DNA of 64,000 nt, taken from Eubacteriales bacterium. GTDB taxonomy: Bacteria > Bacillota > Clostridia > Oscillospirales > Acutalibacteraceae. Both the position numbers and the translations under genes were made by a program. Each line of letters opens with the position of its first letter. Position 1 is the first letter of the stretch. Shown in pieces: positions 7,958-17,043 of this stretch. The stretch lies in the NCBI GenBank assembly GCA_029225565.1, contig JAQXWS010000041.1:1-64000 (forward strand), written 5' to 3'. Below the pieces are notes generated by a model. It did not search any database and was not told the origin of the DNA. It saw only the letters and a program-made list of their open reading frames with translations.

Positions 7958-8677
7958 ATGCAAAAATTATTTATCGACTATACCCCGAGGGATACCGTGA
8001 TTCTTGAGGGCGAGGAGGCTCGTCATATTGCCAAGTCACTGCGTATGCGAGTGGGGGATATGCTGACTGTTACCGACGGCGGCGGCAAGGACTATGGGTG
8101 CCAAATACAGGCAATAGACAGGGACACGGTCACCTTGGCTGTGTGCTATCAGCAGGCTTGCAACAGCGAGCCAACCTGTGCCGTTACCATTTATCAAGGG
8201 GTGCCCAAGAGCCAAAAAATGGAGGATATTATCCAAAAATGTGTGGAGTTGGGTGTTACCCGCATAGTACCCACCCTTACCAAGCGCAGTATCAGCCGCC
8301 CCGACCCAAAGCAGGCCGGCAAAAAGAATCAGCGCTACCAAAAGATAGCGCTGGAGGCCGCACAGCAAAGCGGCAGGGGCATTGTCCCGCAGATAGAACA
8401 GCAAATCACCTTAAAACAGGCAATATCCACCGATAAGTCAAAAAAGAAAATTGTGTTCTACGAGGGCGGCGGCTGCAGCCTAAAAGACATTGTGTCTCCC
8501 ACCGACACAGCCGTGTCCGTCTATATCGGTCCGGAGGGGGGATTCGACCCCGATGAGGTGGAGGCTCTGGAGTCAGCCGGGGCAGTGGTGGCAACCCTGG
8601 GACCTCGTATTCTGCGCACACAAACGGCGCCGGTTGCAGCCCTTACGGCAATTATGCTGCTGACGGATAATATGTAA
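7958..8677 (+). CDS. rsmE: 16S rRNA (uracil(1498)-N(3))-methyltransferase
   Basis: HIAKSLRMRVGD, KSQKMEDIIQKCVELGVTRIVP, IGPEGGFDPDEV, LGPRILRTQTA. Confidence 0.92.
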   Translation: MQKLFIDYTPRDTVILEGEEARHIAKSLRMRVGDMLTVTDGGGKDYGCQIQAIDRDTVTLAVCYQQACNSEPTCAVTIYQGVPKSQKMEDIIQKCVELGVTRIVPTLTKRSISRPDPKQAGKKNQRYQKIALEAAQQSGRGIVPQIEQQITLKQAISTDKSKKKIVFYEGGGCSLKDIVSPTDTAVSVYIGPEGGFDPDEVEALESAGAVVATLGPRILRTQTAPVAALTAIMLLTDNM

Positions 8678-8735
8678 AATTGTCAGTTAACAGAAGAAAT
8701 ATAGCCCCCTTTTTATACAAGGGAGGCGTAAAAAA

Positions 8736-8771
8736 TTAAAGAGCGCTCACCATAAGCGCTCTTGTTTTTTA
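8736..8771. terminator. Bidirectional intrinsic terminator between rsmE and the convergent EamA gene
   Basis: gagcgctcaccataagcgctc flanked by A-rich and T-rich tracts. Confidence 0.8.
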
Positions 8772-9194
8772 TTATAACACCATAAGCAGGGTGCCTGCGC
8801 CGATAAGCAAGCAGCCGATTACGGATTTTGCGTTCATATCCTCGTGGAGGAATACAAATGCCATCACCAGCGTCAGCACAACGCTGAGCTTGTCTATGGG
8901 AACAACCTTGGACACATCGCCCATCTGGATTGCACGGTAATAGCACAGCCAGGAGGCTCCCGTTGCCAGTCCGGACAAAATCAGGAATATCCAACTCTTT
9001 TTGCTGATTTCGCCCAATCCGTTCTGGGCGTGAGTCAGGAACACCATACCCCAGGACATAACCACGACCACCACGGTCCTGACAGCGGTGGCAAGGGTGG
9101 AGTCAACACCTTCAATGCCAACCTTTGCCAATATTGATGTGATGGCGGCAAAAACCGCCGACAACACTGCAAAAATGATCCACATAATACTCAC
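8772..9194 (-). CDS. EamA/DMT-family transporter (half-size)
   Basis: 140 aa, hydrophobic; LATGASWLCYYRAIQMGDVSKVVPIDKLSVVLTLVMAFVFLHE. Confidence 0.85.
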   Translation of the reverse strand: MSIMWIIFAVLSAVFAAITSILAKVGIEGVDSTLATAVRTVVVVVMSWGMVFLTHAQNGLGEISKKSWIFLILSGLATGASWLCYYRAIQMGDVSKVVPIDKLSVVLTLVMAFVFLHEDMNAKSVIGCLLIGAGTLLMVL

Positions 9195-9196
9195 CT

Positions 9197-10681
9197 CTAC
9201 TTGTGCTCATACAGAACAAACAGCCGGTTTTCTGCAATTACACGGTAATCGTCATCGTGGGAGACAGAGGTGTAAAGGTTTACATCAACGCCCTTGTCCA
9301 CCACCAAATGAGTAAAATCATACTTGTCCAAAAAATCCTTGTAATATACTGCCCCCGATTTTACATCAAGATACTCGCTAAGGTAATCGAACTGGTGATT
9401 TGCCTCCTTAACAAAGGAGTCGGCACGAGCGTCAATGTATGGGTGATAGCCGCGGAATTCCAGATAACCGCCTGCGTTGAATCCGGTGTACAGCACCATA
9501 TCGTCGGTATCCTCCCGGTCCAAGGCGTCAACTATCTGTTCCAGTCCTGCCATGCTCTCGACCTCGGTGGGCTCGTTGTTCAGGCTGACCGAGTCAATAA
9601 ACGAGCCGGCTATGATGAACAATACTATAAAGAAAATAACTTCCGTGCCTACAACAAGATTGAATTTTTTGTCCTCAAATTTGGCCAAAAACTTCTCTGG
9701 CTTCCATTGACCGGCATATACGCCGGCAACGCACAGCCCCACTACCAAAAAGTACGGAATCAGCTTGTAATACTTAATGCCCATTATCATTGTGCCGAAA
9801 ATCAACAAATGATAGCGCAGGGGCGCAATGCTGTCGCCGGCCTTGATGTGATATATGAACAGTCCCAAAGCAACCGCCATTAACAAAATGGGATACAAAT
9901 TTTCTATATCCAGAACCAACGGCTGCAGCTCGGAGATAAAATCGTTGACCTTGTTGCCGATGGATGTGGTAAATATAAAGCTCATACCCTTGTAACCGTA
10001 AGGGGTAATAAAGCCCGTACCCACCATCGCCACAGCGGTGATGACCAGCGGCAATATTTTGCAGCAGGATATGCTCCTGCCCCTGTACCTGATAGGCAGG
10101 GCGTTGGCAAAATACGGCATCATCATGATGAACAGCATTGTCCACATGGAGGCATGGAGATTGACCTCCAGCATCGACAATATCGGCAGAACAGTCAGAT
10201 ACTGCCATCGTCCTGTAGCCACATATTTTTCCAGCATTATCAGTTCTACCAGAACTATGGCATAGGTAAAAATATGCGGTCTTGTGGTAGCAAACAGCGT
10301 CAGCATACTGCCTGCCGCAAAAATTAATATGCTACTCACAAGGCTCCTTGTGCCGGTGATAATGCCTGCCAGCTTTTGCATCAGCGCAATTATTACCAAA
10401 AACATAATCGCTGCCAGCATAATCGGCCCTGCAACACCGAACCAATCATACAGCTTGTAGTATATTACATCGGACAGCCATTGCTGTGCCACCAAATCCA
10501 TATCGGTATGGAATGTAAGAAAATCCTTGTGGGGTACGCCGTTGTTGGTGATGTACTCGCCGGTCTTGATAATCCAGTATGTATCATTGTCCAGTACCTT
10601 GCTGATGTTCAGCACCAAAACATATGGGCCCAGCAGCAGCAAAAGCTTGATTATCTTAAGGGTGTTAATACTCTTTTTCAT
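9197..10681 (-). CDS. Polytopic membrane protein, GT-C-like glycosyltransferase candidate
   Basis: 494 aa, about 10 hydrophobic segments, followed by soluble C-terminus; coupled to the GT2 gene upstream. Confidence 0.55.
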   Translation of the reverse strand: MKKSINTLKIIKLLLLLGPYVLVLNISKVLDNDTYWIIKTGEYITNNGVPHKDFLTFHTDMDLVAQQWLSDVIYYKLYDWFGVAGPIMLAAIMFLVIIALMQKLAGIITGTRSLVSSILIFAAGSMLTLFATTRPHIFTYAIVLVELIMLEKYVATGRWQYLTVLPILSMLEVNLHASMWTMLFIMMMPYFANALPIRYRGRSISCCKILPLVITAVAMVGTGFITPYGYKGMSFIFTTSIGNKVNDFISELQPLVLDIENLYPILLMAVALGLFIYHIKAGDSIAPLRYHLLIFGTMIMGIKYYKLIPYFLVVGLCVAGVYAGQWKPEKFLAKFEDKKFNLVVGTEVIFFIVLFIIAGSFIDSVSLNNEPTEVESMAGLEQIVDALDREDTDDMVLYTGFNAGGYLEFRGYHPYIDARADSFVKEANHQFDYLSEYLDVKSGAVYYKDFLDKYDFTHLVVDKGVDVNLYTSVSHDDDYRVIAENRLFVLYEHK

Positions 10682-11634
10682 TATCTGTCCCTCATATTGT
10701 TCATCATTCTTATGGTAGTGAGGTGCCTCTCCACCTCCTGCCTCTCCTGCCGCTTAAGGACGGAGAGGGTAACGCCGGAATTAAAGGACATCAGCGAGAA
10801 TATCATCAATCCCACAGACACCATCAACGAGGGCATTCTGGGCACAAGTCCGGTGTCAAAAAATTCTATCAGCACAGGAACAAACAGCGCCAATGCCAGC
10901 ACCATAACAACCGCAGCCACGGAGGAAAAAAACAAAAGGGGCTTTGTGTCCTTGAACAAAGACAGAATGGTCTTGATAACCCTTATTCCGTCCTTGTATG
11001 TATTCAGCTTGCTGACGCTGCCTTCGGGACGGTCGCGATAGTCAATTGGCTCCTCATAAATTTTGAAATTATTATCCAGCGCGAACACAGTCATCTCTGT
11101 CTCTATCTCAAATCCCTTTGACAGCACGGGGAAGGACTTGACAAAATCATAGCTAAAGGCACGCAAGCCCGTCATAATATCGTGAACCTTGGAGCCGTAT
11201 ATCATATTTATCATATCACGCACCAGCATATTACCGGCATTGTGGAACCGACGATTGTTCTCCTCAAAATAAGTGGAGGACAATCTGTCACCGATGGCCA
11301 TATCCGCCCTGCCATCCAGAACGGCACGCTCCAGAGCGATGGCATTGTGACTGGGATAAGTGTCATCCCCATCCACCATAATATAGCAATCTGCCTCTAT
11401 GTCGCGGAACATAGAGCGCACAACATTGCCCTTGCCCTGCTTGTATTCGTGGCGCACAATGGCGCCGCAGTCCTTGGCAATTTGGGCCGTATTGTCTGTA
11501 GAATTATTGTCGTAAACATAAATATCTGCCCAGGGCATATCTTGCTGAAAGTCCGATATAACCTTGGCAATGGTGCATTCCTCGTTGTAACAAGGAATAA
11601 GTATCGCAGTCCTGCTCACCGGCACTCCTCCCAT
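10681..11634 (-). CDS. Glycosyltransferase family 2 (polyprenyl-phosphate sugar synthase-like) with C-terminal TMs
   Basis: AILIPCYNEECTIAKVI, VDGDDTYP, DIMTGLRAFS; two C-terminal TM segments. Confidence 0.88.
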   Translation of the reverse strand: MGGVPVSRTAILIPCYNEECTIAKVISDFQQDMPWADIYVYDNNSTDNTAQIAKDCGAIVRHEYKQGKGNVVRSMFRDIEADCYIMVDGDDTYPSHNAIALERAVLDGRADMAIGDRLSSTYFEENNRRFHNAGNMLVRDMINMIYGSKVHDIMTGLRAFSYDFVKSFPVLSKGFEIETEMTVFALDNNFKIYEEPIDYRDRPEGSVSKLNTYKDGIRVIKTILSLFKDTKPLLFFSSVAAVVMVLALALFVPVLIEFFDTGLVPRMPSLMVSVGLMIFSLMSFNSGVTLSVLKRQERQEVERHLTTIRMMNNMRDR

Positions 11635-11743
11635 CTGTACCCATTATATCCCAAAACGCCCCCAATGTAAAGGTAATAAAATAGCCTTGTACGCAACACC
11701 CAATTGCAGTTCATTTTATACAAAGGGCGTGATTTTTAACCAA

Positions 11744-11776
11744 TTAAGGCTCCCCTTGTTGTAAGGGGAGCCTTAA
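11744..11776. terminator. Palindromic repeat/terminator
   Basis: aaggctccccttgttgtaaggggagcctt. Confidence 0.65.
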
Positions 11777-11834
11777 TCAGTTAACAAATATAGGAGCCTT
11801 GTTTACATAAGAGAGGCGGAATTGATTATGTGCA

Positions 11835-13127
11835 CTATTGGTTAATTGTGCCCACAAGGACATCCAAATTATCCTCTATCAGTCGGAACATACGCTCAAT
11901 GCGTGCCTTGTCCTCGTCATTACCCCTACAGCACATCGACAATGTCAATTCCTTGCGTACGGAGGTAACCGACAGCAGGGCATAAGGCTTGTACTTTACT
12001 GCGCCACTCATAAATCCGTCGGTTGGCTGATTGCCGTCCAGTGCCAGCTTTTCTACCTCCAGCACACCGATATTGCTCATAGCTACCAGCGGGTTGGCGT
12101 AGCCAATCTTGATGATTTCCTCGCTGGCTGCGTGTGGCAAAATCTTGTAGCCGAAGGACAGCAGCGGCAGGCCGTGAAGACCCATATACTTGTCCTCCTT
12201 GAATCCGGCAGAGGACTGAATAACATATTGCAGGGTATCAAAAATATCTGTGCCTCGATTGGGAATCTTGCACTGCATCCAGGCAGTATGGTTTGTAACA
12301 CCCTGGTGGTCAACATCCTTTAGGTGGCGGCGCAGGTCAATGGCACAGGATATGGAGCAGCTCTCCCGCCAGTCAAATCCTGCAACCTCGTACAGGGCAT
12401 AAAAGTATGCCGTGAGTATCATATCGTTAATAGTGGCGCCCTGCTTTTTGCCTGCAGTACGAATCAGGTCGAATTTGTCGGCGCTGATTTTGTGCTTGGC
12501 GATAAAGGACTTGTCCCTGATACTGTCGGGAGTAAATGGAAAGCCGTGCTCATCGGGTGTGTTGATATTCTTGTACAGGCTCTTTGCCATCCTCTTTTCA
12601 GAGGCGGAAAAATCCTCATACACACTCTCGTACGAGCGAGTGCCGGTTCTCAAATCAACGGGACTTGCGCCCTCCTGAACAAACCTTGTGTACTCGCTGC
12701 ACAGAGTTTTCATAAAATACTTTAGGTCGCCGCCGTCCATACACATGTGGTTCTCTACCACGCAGAGAACGGACTTGTCCCCGTGGTTGAACACAGCCAC
12801 CTTCATTTGGATTGACGCCTCGGGCGGAATATATTGCACCAAAAAGTCGTTGATTTCGGCGTCCAAATCCTCCTCGCTGACATCCTTGACGGTGAGCACA
12901 TCGTCAATTTTGTAATCCATTACCGTCCAGTAGGGATGAATCTTGTTGTCGGTAAAGGAGGAGTGCAGCACCGGCGCCTTTTCAAAAAAGCAGACCAGCA
13001 CCGTCTTGAGGGCCTCTATATCAATCTTGTAGTCGTAGCGCAGTTCAACATGGACCATACGGTCGTTGTAATCCCTAAAGAGATAATGCATTTTGTCCCA
13101 CAGCTCTGCGTTTAGTTTTCTTGCCAT
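11835..13127 (-). CDS. Condensation-domain-like / alcohol acetyltransferase-like acyltransferase
   Basis: 430 aa; HMCMDGG (HxxxDG-type motif) at appropriate position; NDMILTAYFYALYEV and SCAIDLRRHL segments typical of condensation-like acyltransferases. Confidence 0.7.
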   Translation of the reverse strand: MARKLNAELWDKMHYLFRDYNDRMVHVELRYDYKIDIEALKTVLVCFFEKAPVLHSSFTDNKIHPYWTVMDYKIDDVLTVKDVSEEDLDAEINDFLVQYIPPEASIQMKVAVFNHGDKSVLCVVENHMCMDGGDLKYFMKTLCSEYTRFVQEGASPVDLRTGTRSYESVYEDFSASEKRMAKSLYKNINTPDEHGFPFTPDSIRDKSFIAKHKISADKFDLIRTAGKKQGATINDMILTAYFYALYEVAGFDWRESCSISCAIDLRRHLKDVDHQGVTNHTAWMQCKIPNRGTDIFDTLQYVIQSSAGFKEDKYMGLHGLPLLSFGYKILPHAASEEIIKIGYANPLVAMSNIGVLEVEKLALDGNQPTDGFMSGAVKYKPYALLSVTSVRKELTLSMCCRGNDEDKARIERMFRLIEDNLDVLVGTINQ

Positions 13128-13918
13128 GATTTCATCATCTCCTTTTCAAAATGCTTTGACTCCAGCAGCTCGCCGATAATAATCAGCACATCCACCGCTA
13201 CACCTGCCGGTATCAGCAGCCAGCCGGTGCTCCAGGTGAGAACGCCCATATATGCCAGTATCACAAACAGCATTGCCGCAATGGCAGGAATGTAAACCAG
13301 ATAATACACAACTGCCAGCTTGTGCTTGTTGATGGATACAAACAGCAAATCCGCCACAAACATGGCGATAATACCGCATATCACAATAATCCATGCAGAG
13401 TGGAAATCAACAACAACCAGGCAGAACAAGAATACTGCAACGGACAGCACCATTACCGCCATGGCTTGCAGTATTCGGGCTATAATATGGAACATTCGCT
13501 TCAGCTTAAGTACGGCGAACACACCCAAATACAGCAGATATACCACCCACAGCAAAATACCGTCAACCATAATCAGCCACAGGTGACCCCAATCGTGGGT
13601 TGCCAGTCCCAGACCAACAAAGGTGACTACCAGCAGCAGTATGTACGCAACGGAGCCCACCACATTGGTGATTACTCTGCGCTTTCTGCGGGAGTGGGCA
13701 GTCTGCTTTAGGTAATACTCCTTATACTCCTTTTCCAAATCCTGATGCTCGCTGATAATCAGGTCGCAAAACACCTTTCTGTTCTCTATGCCCCTGCTGC
13801 TAACCTCGGCAAAGCGCTCATTCATTTTGTACAACAGGTCACGCTTGAACCGGAATACCATCTTGTCACCCTTGGGGTTGGGCATCGCGGTGTCAAGGTA
13901 CTCAATAAATTCCTTCAT
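13112..13918 (-). CDS. Polytopic membrane protein of unknown function, translationally coupled to the acyltransferase
   Basis: 268 aa, about 6 TM; overlaps downstream gene by 16 bp; GGGAGG RBS. Confidence 0.75.
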   Translation of the reverse strand: MKEFIEYLDTAMPNPKGDKMVFRFKRDLLYKMNERFAEVSSRGIENRKVFCDLIISEHQDLEKEYKEYYLKQTAHSRRKRRVITNVVGSVAYILLLVVTFVGLGLATHDWGHLWLIMVDGILLWVVYLLYLGVFAVLKLKRMFHIIARILQAMAVMVLSVAVFLFCLVVVDFHSAWIIVICGIIAMFVADLLFVSINKHKLAVVYYLVYIPAIAAMLFVILAYMGVLTWSTGWLLIPAGVAVDVLIIIGELLESKHFEKEMMKSWQEN

Positions 13919-13930
13919 ACATACCTCCCA

Positions 13931-13960
13931 AAATAAAAAACAGATACATTGCTGTATCTG
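13931..13960 (-). terminator. Intrinsic terminator between the leader aptamer and the 13918 gene
   Basis: Minus strand CAGATACAGCAATGTATCTGTTTTTTATTTT. Confidence 0.85.
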
Positions 13961-13979
13961 AAAAGCTCACTCACATACA

Positions 13980-14077
13980 GCTACGCTATACATAAGTCTC
14001 GATATTTAATGCAATACCAGCCGTAAAGCAGGATGTTGATATTGCACCACTCTTGTGGCATCTACTCCCCTATAGAT
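13980..14077 (-). promoter_or_regulatory. Putative yybP-ykoY (Mn2+-sensing) riboswitch
   Basis: Minus strand CTATAGGGGAGTAGATGCCACAAGAGTGGTGCAATATCAACATCCTGCTTTACGGCTGGTATTGCATTAAATATCGAGACTTATGTATAG: GGGGAGTAG...TCAACAT...CGAGAC signature, CTATA/TATAG closing stem, TGCAATA/TATTGCA stem, downstream terminator. Confidence 0.65.
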
Positions 14078-14079
14078 AA

Positions 14080-14108
14080 AATATATCACACCTATATATG
14101 GGTGTCAA
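14080..14108 (-). promoter_or_regulatory. Sigma-A type promoter for the riboswitch leader
   Basis: Minus strand TTGACA (14108-14103), 17-nt spacer, TATATT (14085-14080). Confidence 0.75.
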
Positions 14109-14235
14109 TTATATTTTTTTGCAACTGCTTACATTTTATAAAAAATGTAATAATAATTTTGGCACAAAATCATTGCTTTTGGCACCGGTAAAAAGTATAA
14201 TAAAATAAAACTTTTGTATGTAAGGGAGAATGGTC

Positions 14236-15021
14236 ATGATAACTGTTATCGCTACAATAACCATACTGATAGCCTGTACCATTGGCGCCATTGTCGGCTT
14301 CGGCGGCGGCGTAATCATCAAGCCGGTGCTGGACAGTATGGGCTTTGCCACCATTGATGTGGTCAACTTCATCAGCTCCTGCGCCGTGCTGGCAATGAGC
14401 ATTAGCTCCATCATCAGGCACAGGATAGCCAAAACCCGGGTGGACAAAAAGATTGTACTGTGCGTTGCCGTAGGCGCCGTTGTGGGCGGATTTTGCGGTA
14501 ACTCCCTGTTTTCGCTGCTGCTGAATGCGGCAGGCAACAGTGTTACAAAGGCAATTCAGGCAATTATGATTATTATTGTTGTTGCATTTGCCGTATTTTA
14601 TGTTAACCAAAAAAATCCCTTTACCCTGAATATAAAAAATCCTGTGGCAATGGTGGGCGCAGGACTGCTGCTGGGTACCCTCAATTCCTTTTTCGGTATC
14701 GGGGGAGGCCCCATCAATATCACTGTACTGCTGCTGATGTTCTCCTTGGCAGTAAAGGACGGAGCCGTATATTCGCTGGCGATAGTATTCTTTTGCCAGA
14801 CCAGTAATCTGATAACTCTGTTTGCAAAAAATCAATTTGCACCCTACGCCGATTACCTGCCGCTGATACTGTGCGCAATCGTTGCCGCTGTTGCCGGCGG
14901 TCTGCTGGGCAGCACGCTGAACAAAAAATTCAGTGACAAGACGGTAAAAATCATATTTACCGCAGTGATGCTGGTGGTATTCGGCATCAATATATACAAC
15001 GCAATTACGGGGTTAAAATAA
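14236..15021 (+). CDS. TSUP (TauE/SafE) family sulfite/sulfonate permease
   Basis: GAIVGFGGGVIIKPVL and GTLNSFFGIGGGPINI repeated motifs, about 8 TM. Confidence 0.88.
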   Translation: MITVIATITILIACTIGAIVGFGGGVIIKPVLDSMGFATIDVVNFISSCAVLAMSISSIIRHRIAKTRVDKKIVLCVAVGAVVGGFCGNSLFSLLLNAAGNSVTKAIQAIMIIIVVAFAVFYVNQKNPFTLNIKNPVAMVGAGLLLGTLNSFFGIGGGPINITVLLLMFSLAVKDGAVYSLAIVFFCQTSNLITLFAKNQFAPYADYLPLILCAIVAAVAGGLLGSTLNKKFSDKTVKIIFTAVMLVVFGINIYNAITGLK

Positions 15022-16091
15022 TGCCGATTTCCATTATGCTAAAGCCGTCATCATCAGCCTGCAACCTAAGGTGCGACTACTGCTTTTATGCCGATGTGGC
15101 AGAGCATCGCAGTGTTGACAACAAAGGTATGATGACAGAAGAAACAGCCGAGAGGGTAATTGAATCCGCCCTGGACTACTGCAATGACCGAATATTCTTT
15201 ACCTTTCAGGGTGGGGAGCCGCTGCTGAGGGGTATTGAATTTTTTTACCGATTTACAGCCACAGCCAAAAAGCTCAATACCAATGGGGCAAAAATACACT
15301 ATGCCCTCCAGACCAACGGCACCCTGCTGAACGACGAGTGGTGCAGACTGTTCAGGGACAACGGCTTTTTGGTAGGGGTGTCCCTGGACGGGGACGAAGA
15401 GCTGAACGACTACCGCCGATTTGCCGACGGAACGCCGTCGTACCCCGCCGTAATGCAGGGTATAGAGCTGCTGAAAAAACACAATGTGCCTTTCAATATC
15501 CTGTCGGTACTGACAAAGAGAACTGCCAACAATTTCAGGCGCAGTTACCGCTTTTTTAAGGCCAACGGGCTGGAGCATTTGCAGTACATTCCCTGCCTGA
15601 AGCCCTTTGACGATGCCGATAACCGGTACAGTATGTCCGTTGATGATTACAGCGACTACCTGCAGTCATCATTCAGGGTGTATTACAACGATATTCTTCG
15701 GGGCAAGACTGTGAGCATCCGCCAGCTGGACAACTACTGCCTGCTGGCACAGGGGGGCAATGCCGAGCAATGCGGTATGAACGGCACCTGCTCCAACCAA
15801 TTTGTGGTGGAGGGGGACGGTAGTGTTTATCCCTGCGATTTTTACTGCACCGACCGATGGTATCTGGGCAATATTAACGACGGTGATTTTTCCCATATGG
15901 GCAGCAGCAGTACGGCTACGGAGTTCATAAAGGAGTCCTTTGTTATGCCCGACCAATGCAAAGACTGCAAGCACCTGTTTCTCTGCAGGGCAGGGGGCTG
16001 CAAGCGTAACAGAGAGTCATATAACTACTGCAAGGCATACAAGCAGTTTTTTGACGCCAACACCGATAACCTAAAAAAGTTAGCGAGGTAA
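15021..16091 (+). CDS. Radical SAM/SPASM protein, anaerobic sulfatase-maturating enzyme-like
   Basis: KPSSSACNLRCDYCFYADV, FTFQGGEPLL, QTNGTLL, CGMNGTCSNQFVVEGDGSVYPCDFYCTDRWYLGNI, CKDCKHLFLCRAGGCKR. Confidence 0.88.
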   Translation: MPISIMLKPSSSACNLRCDYCFYADVAEHRSVDNKGMMTEETAERVIESALDYCNDRIFFTFQGGEPLLRGIEFFYRFTATAKKLNTNGAKIHYALQTNGTLLNDEWCRLFRDNGFLVGVSLDGDEELNDYRRFADGTPSYPAVMQGIELLKKHNVPFNILSVLTKRTANNFRRSYRFFKANGLEHLQYIPCLKPFDDADNRYSMSVDDYSDYLQSSFRVYYNDILRGKTVSIRQLDNYCLLAQGGNAEQCGMNGTCSNQFVVEGDGSVYPCDFYCTDRWYLGNINDGDFSHMGSSSTATEFIKESFVMPDQCKDCKHLFLCRAGGCKRNRESYNYCKAYKQFFDANTDNLKKLAR

Positions 16092-16095
16092 TATT

Positions 16096-17010
16096 ATGGA
16101 ACAAATCAAAATCGGAGGAATCCTCCCTGCATCAAGAATAGCTATGGGCTGTATGCGACTGGCAGGCGCCCAACACAGCGTTGATGAAATTATGGAAACG
16201 GCTGTGGACCTGGGCATAAATTTTTTTGACCATGCCAATATTTACGGCGGGGGCGAATGCGAAAGGATATTCGGCGAATATATAAAGGAGCACCCGTCGT
16301 TCAGGGACAATATTATTCTGCAGACCAAGTGCGCCATCAAGCCGCACCAAAGCTACGATTTCGGCAAGGATTATATCATCAAATGCGTTGACGAATCCCT
16401 GCAAAGACTGTGCACCGACCATATTGATGTGCTGGTGCTCCACCGTCCCGATGTGCTTATGGAGCCGGAGGAGGTTGCCCTGGCATTCGACTGCCTTGAG
16501 TCCGCCGGCAAGGTTGCACACTTTGGCGTATCCAACCATAATCCGTACCAGATTGAGCTGCTTAAAACCGCGGTAAAACAGCCTATTATCACCAACCAAA
16601 TGCAATTTTCCGTTATGGAGGCAGGCATGGTGACTGCAGGGCTGAATGTTAATATGAAAAACGACGAGTCCTATATGCACGACGCCGGAACTCTGGAGTA
16701 CAGCCGTATAAAGAATATTACCATACAAACATGGTCGCCCTTTCAGGCAGGCAGACAAAAAAAGCCCTTTATCGGCAATCCCGATTACCCGGAGATTAAC
16801 GCGAAGCTGGAAGAAATGGCAGAAAAATATAACTCCACCCCAACGGGAATTGCCACGGCGTGGATTCTGCGACTGCCCTGCAAAATGCAGCTAATCAGCG
16901 GCTCCATGAATCCAACCAGAATAAGAGAGATTTGTGCCGGCGCAGAAATCAAGCTGGAGCACGACGACTGGTACCAAATCTATCTGGCGGCAGGATACTG
17001 CCTGCCGTAA
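16096..17010 (+). CDS. Aldo/keto reductase
   Basis: INFFDHANIYGGGECERIFG, DHIDVLVLHRPD, HFGVSNHNPYQIELL, TAWILRLPCKMQLISGSMNPTRI. Confidence 0.9.
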   Translation: MEQIKIGGILPASRIAMGCMRLAGAQHSVDEIMETAVDLGINFFDHANIYGGGECERIFGEYIKEHPSFRDNIILQTKCAIKPHQSYDFGKDYIIKCVDESLQRLCTDHIDVLVLHRPDVLMEPEEVALAFDCLESAGKVAHFGVSNHNPYQIELLKTAVKQPIITNQMQFSVMEAGMVTAGLNVNMKNDESYMHDAGTLEYSRIKNITIQTWSPFQAGRQKKPFIGNPDYPEINAKLEEMAEKYNSTPTGIATAWILRLPCKMQLISGSMNPTRIREICAGAEIKLEHDDWYQIYLAAGYCLP

Positions 17011-17043
17011 CACGGCAAAAAATAAGCAAGGGAGGTGAACGCC

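Noticed and set aside
14170-14835. 221-aa minus ORF opposite TSUP permease
   Set aside because: H/N/C-rich translation typical of antisense frames; no RBS; TSUP assignment is strong.
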